Source: Xestospongia bergquistia
Lineage: Eukaryota; Porifera; Demospongiae; Haplosclerida; Petrosiidae
Direction: 5' to 3'
DNA length: 64,000 nt
NCBI GenBank assembly: GCA_963965975.1
Contig: OZ014413.1
Span: 1,118,501 to 1,182,500, forward strand
Position 1 is the first letter of the stretch. Every line of letters begins with the position of its first letter. Below are positions 60,597 through 64,000 of this stretch, in pieces. A program made the position numbers and the translations under genes. The notes below the pieces were generated by a model, which was not told where the DNA came from, made no database searches, and worked only from the letters and a program-made list of their open reading frames with translations.

Positions 60597-63500
60597 CAAG
60601 GGCTGATCCAAGGGGGGTGGTAAGGGTGGATTTCCACCCCCCTTTTCCCATGAATTACTTAATATAAATAATTTTAATAAAGCCAATAATTAATCAATTG
60701 AAAAGAACTGAATCACAAGTCATTTTTCTAGGGTTTCTTAATTTAAATTGTTCACAACATTTTTCTATGCTTATTTCATAATTAAATCCTTGCATCCCTA
60801 TTGCACCTAAATTGCCAAGTCTGTCAGAAGTCATTGTTGTTCGCAACCATGTGTGAATCTGTCTTAAACATGAAAATGATCTTTCTGCTCTTGTACTACC
60901 TATTGGAAGAACTGCCAGGATACATAAAAGCTCCCTGACATTTGGATAAAAAATGGAATCAGCATCTAATTTAAGTAGACTCGTTACTGATCTTGGTTCT
61001 TTGATACTTTCACAGTGTACTTTCCATCGTCTAAGTTCACTTTCAAAGTTATCTGATGATGGCATCAGATGGGTCCATTTTGAAGCTAGGAGATCAGCTG
61101 TGTCACTAATATCACTTTCATCCTTTTTAGTGATGATTTCAGGAATTAAGGAGCAAAGCTCATAATGTGCCCGTTTTTCTGGTGCAAATCTACACTCTAA
61201 CTCAGAAACAATTGAGTCAAGGAAGGGAATTGTAACTGTTACTTTCCAGTAATCCTTTGGAGATGTAACATCGGGATTTGATCTCATTGTTTGTCTTCCC
61301 TTCAGTATGCGTGGCATGTCCTCATTACTCCCTATGTCATCTGCCAGCTTGAGAGCTTTAGAGTAAACAGAATTGTGCTGAGTAGATACATGTTCCCTCA
61401 TTCTCTTGTAGGCCTCTTTTACTTCATCAACCTTTTTAAAGCCAAAGTAAACTTCCTGTAGTCTTCCTTGAAGGCATTCAGCAATTGGACGAATTGGTTC
61501 CAAAAGTTCTTTTGCAATCAAGAAGACGACTATGTGCTCAAATTTACAGAAAGTGTGTCGAAGTCCATTTGCATAACTGCGAGACTCAGAATCCCAGTTC
61601 CAATGATTACCTTCTGGATATAACTGTTCCTCATCACTTGGATGGCATATTTCATTCCAAGTTTGAACAAGATACGGATACAATTCAAAAATAGCCGTAA
61701 AAGTGGTATGTCGTTCAATCCATCTGGTTTTGCATAGGCCATTTATTTTAACTTTCTTTGCATGATTAAGACAAAAACATTAGATTACCATTTCAAGAAA
61801 TCGTTGGCGCTTTGGGGAGTTATCAAAGAACAAAAATGCTTGATGGCAGCTGTCTATCATATTTCTAATAGATGAAATTTTCGAGGAGTTGCATATTACA
61901 AGGTTTAAGCTATGTAATACACATCCTTGGTAAATCGCATCAGGAGCAAATTTCTGAATATGGGCTTGTACACCTGATCTTGAAGAACTCATAGAGGCTG
62001 TAGTGTCATATGCTTGCCCACGACATTTTGTTACATCGATTTCATGACATTCAAGTACCTTTAGGATACCCTCAGCTATCTTTTCCCCTGTGATTCTTTC
62101 TAAGAAGTGAAAATCCAAGAGGACCTCGTGTTTCTTGGCAACAATTTCAGTGTTAGTCCTAACTTCCTGAAAGCGTAAGCAAACTGATAAGATCTCTTTA
62201 CCATGAGAAGTTACTTCATCTGCTATCAGTGAAAAATGAGGACAAATCATCAAACAATCTCGATAAAATTGACGAATTTGTGTGGCAGCTATTTCTAGGA
62301 TCTCATTTTGGATTGTTTTGCTAATATACTTTGCATTTTTTGGACCAGAAACTAGATGCGCCTGCAAAGTGCTGTTTGTTTTGGCAAGCAGTCTTAAAAT
62401 AGCTATGAAATTACCTTCATTGAAACATGGAGGCTTGGAGAAGTCTATCTTGTCTTGTTTATGTCCTTGCAGGGCCACTTTCTGCCTGGCACAAGTTAAA
62501 ACTGCTTCTACTAAGACAGGTAAAATTTCAGAATTGAACAAAAAATTTTTCTGATTAGTATCTGTGAGTCTACTGTCAATTCTGATTTCTGGATTGGAAT
62601 AGCTAGCTTTGAAGGTGTACGATCTCTGAACTGCACGCAAGTGATAAACATTTTTGCAGTGTCTAGCAAGAATCTCGGTGGATTTGTTGTAATTGACGAA
62701 AGGGGTGTTAACAAAACTCTTGAGCTGTACCTTCTCACTATCTGTTAAGAAAATTATGCACGGTTAGCACCAACCTTCTTTCTCCACACATCCACCATAG
62801 AAAAGCCATGTGTGCTGTTCCAACCATTTCCTTTGAAAGGATATCTTTCGCTGTTGACTACCCCTTTTATAAGGAAAATATCTGTAATCCAAGCATGAGG
62901 TTTGATTGTGTGGAATTTTTTCATTCGGTAATGTAGTAAGAAGTTTGTACTTTTCAGACTCTGTTAGCACTCTGGTTTTTTGAATTGCTACCTCTATTAG
63001 ATTTAATGAATGATTGTGGCAAGGTGGAACAATTACACTGCTCGAATTTTCCTCACATGAGTTGGAACATTGTGCCATTCCTGATCCTGATGCAGTAATG
63101 ACATCATTATCACCCGTGATCATAGGTGTACCAAGATCATCCTCACTGGTATCTTGTTGGGGAATTTGGGATGTATTGTCTCCTGTATTCCTATGTTGCT
63201 GGGGACTCTGAGGTATACTGGTACCAATACTGATATCTTCATCTTGTAAACTGTCATGTGGAAACTCTTGTGAGAGTGAGTTACTGGTACTAGATAAGTC
63301 ATTATTAATAGTAGACTGAGATGAGTGCAACTCTGAATCATGCATGATGGGCCTGTGAAGATCATTGATTATAATAATCAATTCATAACTATTATTATTA
63401 CACCTTGTACTGATGTTGAGCTTGACTGGTAAATAAAGACCTGATGTCTTTACTACCATTGCTGCTTTTCTTTTTCCACTTTTACATGACACAATGACAT

Positions 63501-63784
63501 GAACTGAGGACACTTAGTCACAGCTGCACAAACACATGTAGTAACCTGAAGTATACTGAAGTCCTAGGCTCCAACAATCAAGCAGTCATGCATGCAGTTA
63601 AATTTTCACAAGTCATTGTCAACTCAAGTGTAAATACCTGATCATGTTTGAAGTTAACAGTAATATAAACTTGACTGCTGCAGTGCATGATCAAAGTGTA
63701 GTGCTACATGTAATTTTTTCTCATGGAGTTTCAGAGTTTTACTTTAATTCCACCCCCCCTTGGGAATTTCTGGATCAGCCACTG
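60597..63784 (-). mobile_element. hAT-family DNA transposon
   Basis: About 3.2 kb. The right end on the minus strand begins CAGTGGCTGATCCAGAAATT and the left end begins CAAGGGCTGATCCAAGGGGG, hAT-style terminal repeats with a C-run just inside. An exact 8-base target duplication is not evident: flanks are TGTATTGT and ATTGTGTA. Confidence 0.82.
60694..63345 (-). pseudogene. hAT transposase (ZMYM1/P52rIPK-like), two stops
   Basis: One reading frame runs from a likely ATG at 63345 (MHDSELHSSQST) to the stop at 60694, interrupted by TAA at about 62766-62768 (after CVEKEGWC) and about 61780-61782 (after RFLEMVI). Order: Ser/Gln-rich N-terminus; a TTF-type zinc finger region (ISFQRKWLEQHTWLFY...GGCVEKEGWC); a DUF4371-like catalytic region (SLIADEVTSHGKEILSVCLR; YDTTASMS; GCVLHSLNLVIC; KTRWIERHTTF); and the C-terminal hAT dimerisation motif (GSTRAERSFSCLRQI; TMTSDRLGNLGAI). 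With only two stops in roughly 880 codons it is a young, recently inactivated copy. Confidence 0.88.
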
Positions 63785-63857
63785 ATTGTGTAATTTATTT
63801 TTGTACATCGTCCAATGTTCAATTTTTTTTTAACAACGAAAATTTCCCAATCTACGG

Positions 63858-64000
63858 TATATTCTTACTAGATGAGAAAACAGTAACTGATTGGTTTGAA
63901 CATTTATAATTGTATGTATTTAGTGTACTATGTTCTCCTGTAGGAATTATTGAAACACCTTGTATGTGAACATCATATGAGTCATGATAATTGGTTGACC
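63858..64000. other. Continuation of receptor-array spacer
   Basis: Right of the insertion, sequence resumes as in the spacers at 56762 and 57406 (ACTAGATG, GATTGGTTTGAACATTTATA), so the array, perhaps with another receptor, probably continues beyond the window. Confidence 0.75.

Larger units (their letters stand above)
60505..63857. mobile_element. TA-flanked long-inverted-repeat element hosting a hAT
   Basis: The left end CCATAGATTGGGAAACTTTC and the right end, read on the other strand, CCGTAGATTGGGAAATTTTC form imperfect inverted repeats of about 70 bases. They are flanked by TA on both sides (60503-60504 and 63858-63859). The arms look like a Tc1/mariner-type or other TA-targeting MITE; all the DNA between them is the hAT element. 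An uninterrupted version of the target (GTATATGAGTATACTAGATG) is present in the receptor spacers at about 56757 and 57401. Confidence 0.75.

Noticed and set aside
60597-63784. A clean 8-base target duplication of the hAT
   Set aside because: Flanks TGTATTGT and ATTGTGTA do not match in register; either the ends have drifted or the boundary is off by a few bases.

Overview
The window reads as animal genomic DNA from a sponge-like (demosponge) genome: AT-rich, compact spliced genes with many short GT-AG introns, scavenger-receptor (SRCR) repeats on a receptor tyrosine kinase, large lineage-specific tandem families, and abundant microsatellites. The sponge call is an inference from architecture and protein flavour; no species marker is present.

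Layout. (1) 398-7997, minus: an SRCR-type receptor tyrosine kinase with signal peptide, six SRCR domains, one membrane helix and a kinase domain whose last part lies off the left edge. (2) 8911-13897, minus: a complete 16-exon CLC-3/4/5-type chloride/proton exchanger. (3) 14.3-42.4 kb: a duplicated block. Three copies of a RING-TRAF-MATH gene are present (14371-15794, broken by a stop; 27779-29202, open but with a decayed first exon; 39601-42392, complete). Two of them are paired with paralogues of a gene that I read as a degenerate Roc-COR protein with death-fold domains (20216-24082, intact 956 codons; 30900-34837, one frameshift and a different last exon). Between them lie about 3.7 and 4.8 kb of highly similar non-coding DNA. 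A decayed MULE/ZSWIM3-like PHD-finger transposase relic (16271-18158) and a broken Ty3/gypsy fossil (18560-19802) sit between the first TRAF copy and the rest. (4) 42698-45796, plus: a complete seven-exon STARD10-like lipid-transfer gene, divergent from the third TRAF gene. (5) 46506-60298, minus: a tandem array of four single-exon class C (GABA-B-like) receptors, with receptor fragments and tandem spacer duplications between them. (6) 60505-63857: a hAT DNA transposon nested inside a TA-flanked long-inverted-repeat element, inserted into the flank of the receptor array.

How the genes may work together. The RTK, the exchanger, STARD10 and the class C receptors are self-contained. The most interesting unit is the co-duplicated pair of a death-domain Roc-COR-like protein with a RING-TRAF-MATH protein: death-fold adaptors and TRAF ubiquitin ligases act in the same innate immune pathways in other animals, and here they move together as a block. 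Intron 1 of the death-domain pair looks more conserved than parts of its coding exon, as would be expected for a diversifying immune-type gene. Exon boundaries were read by eye. For the exchanger, the first death-domain gene, TRAF copy 3 and STARD10 the summed exon lengths are exact multiples of three, which supports those models.
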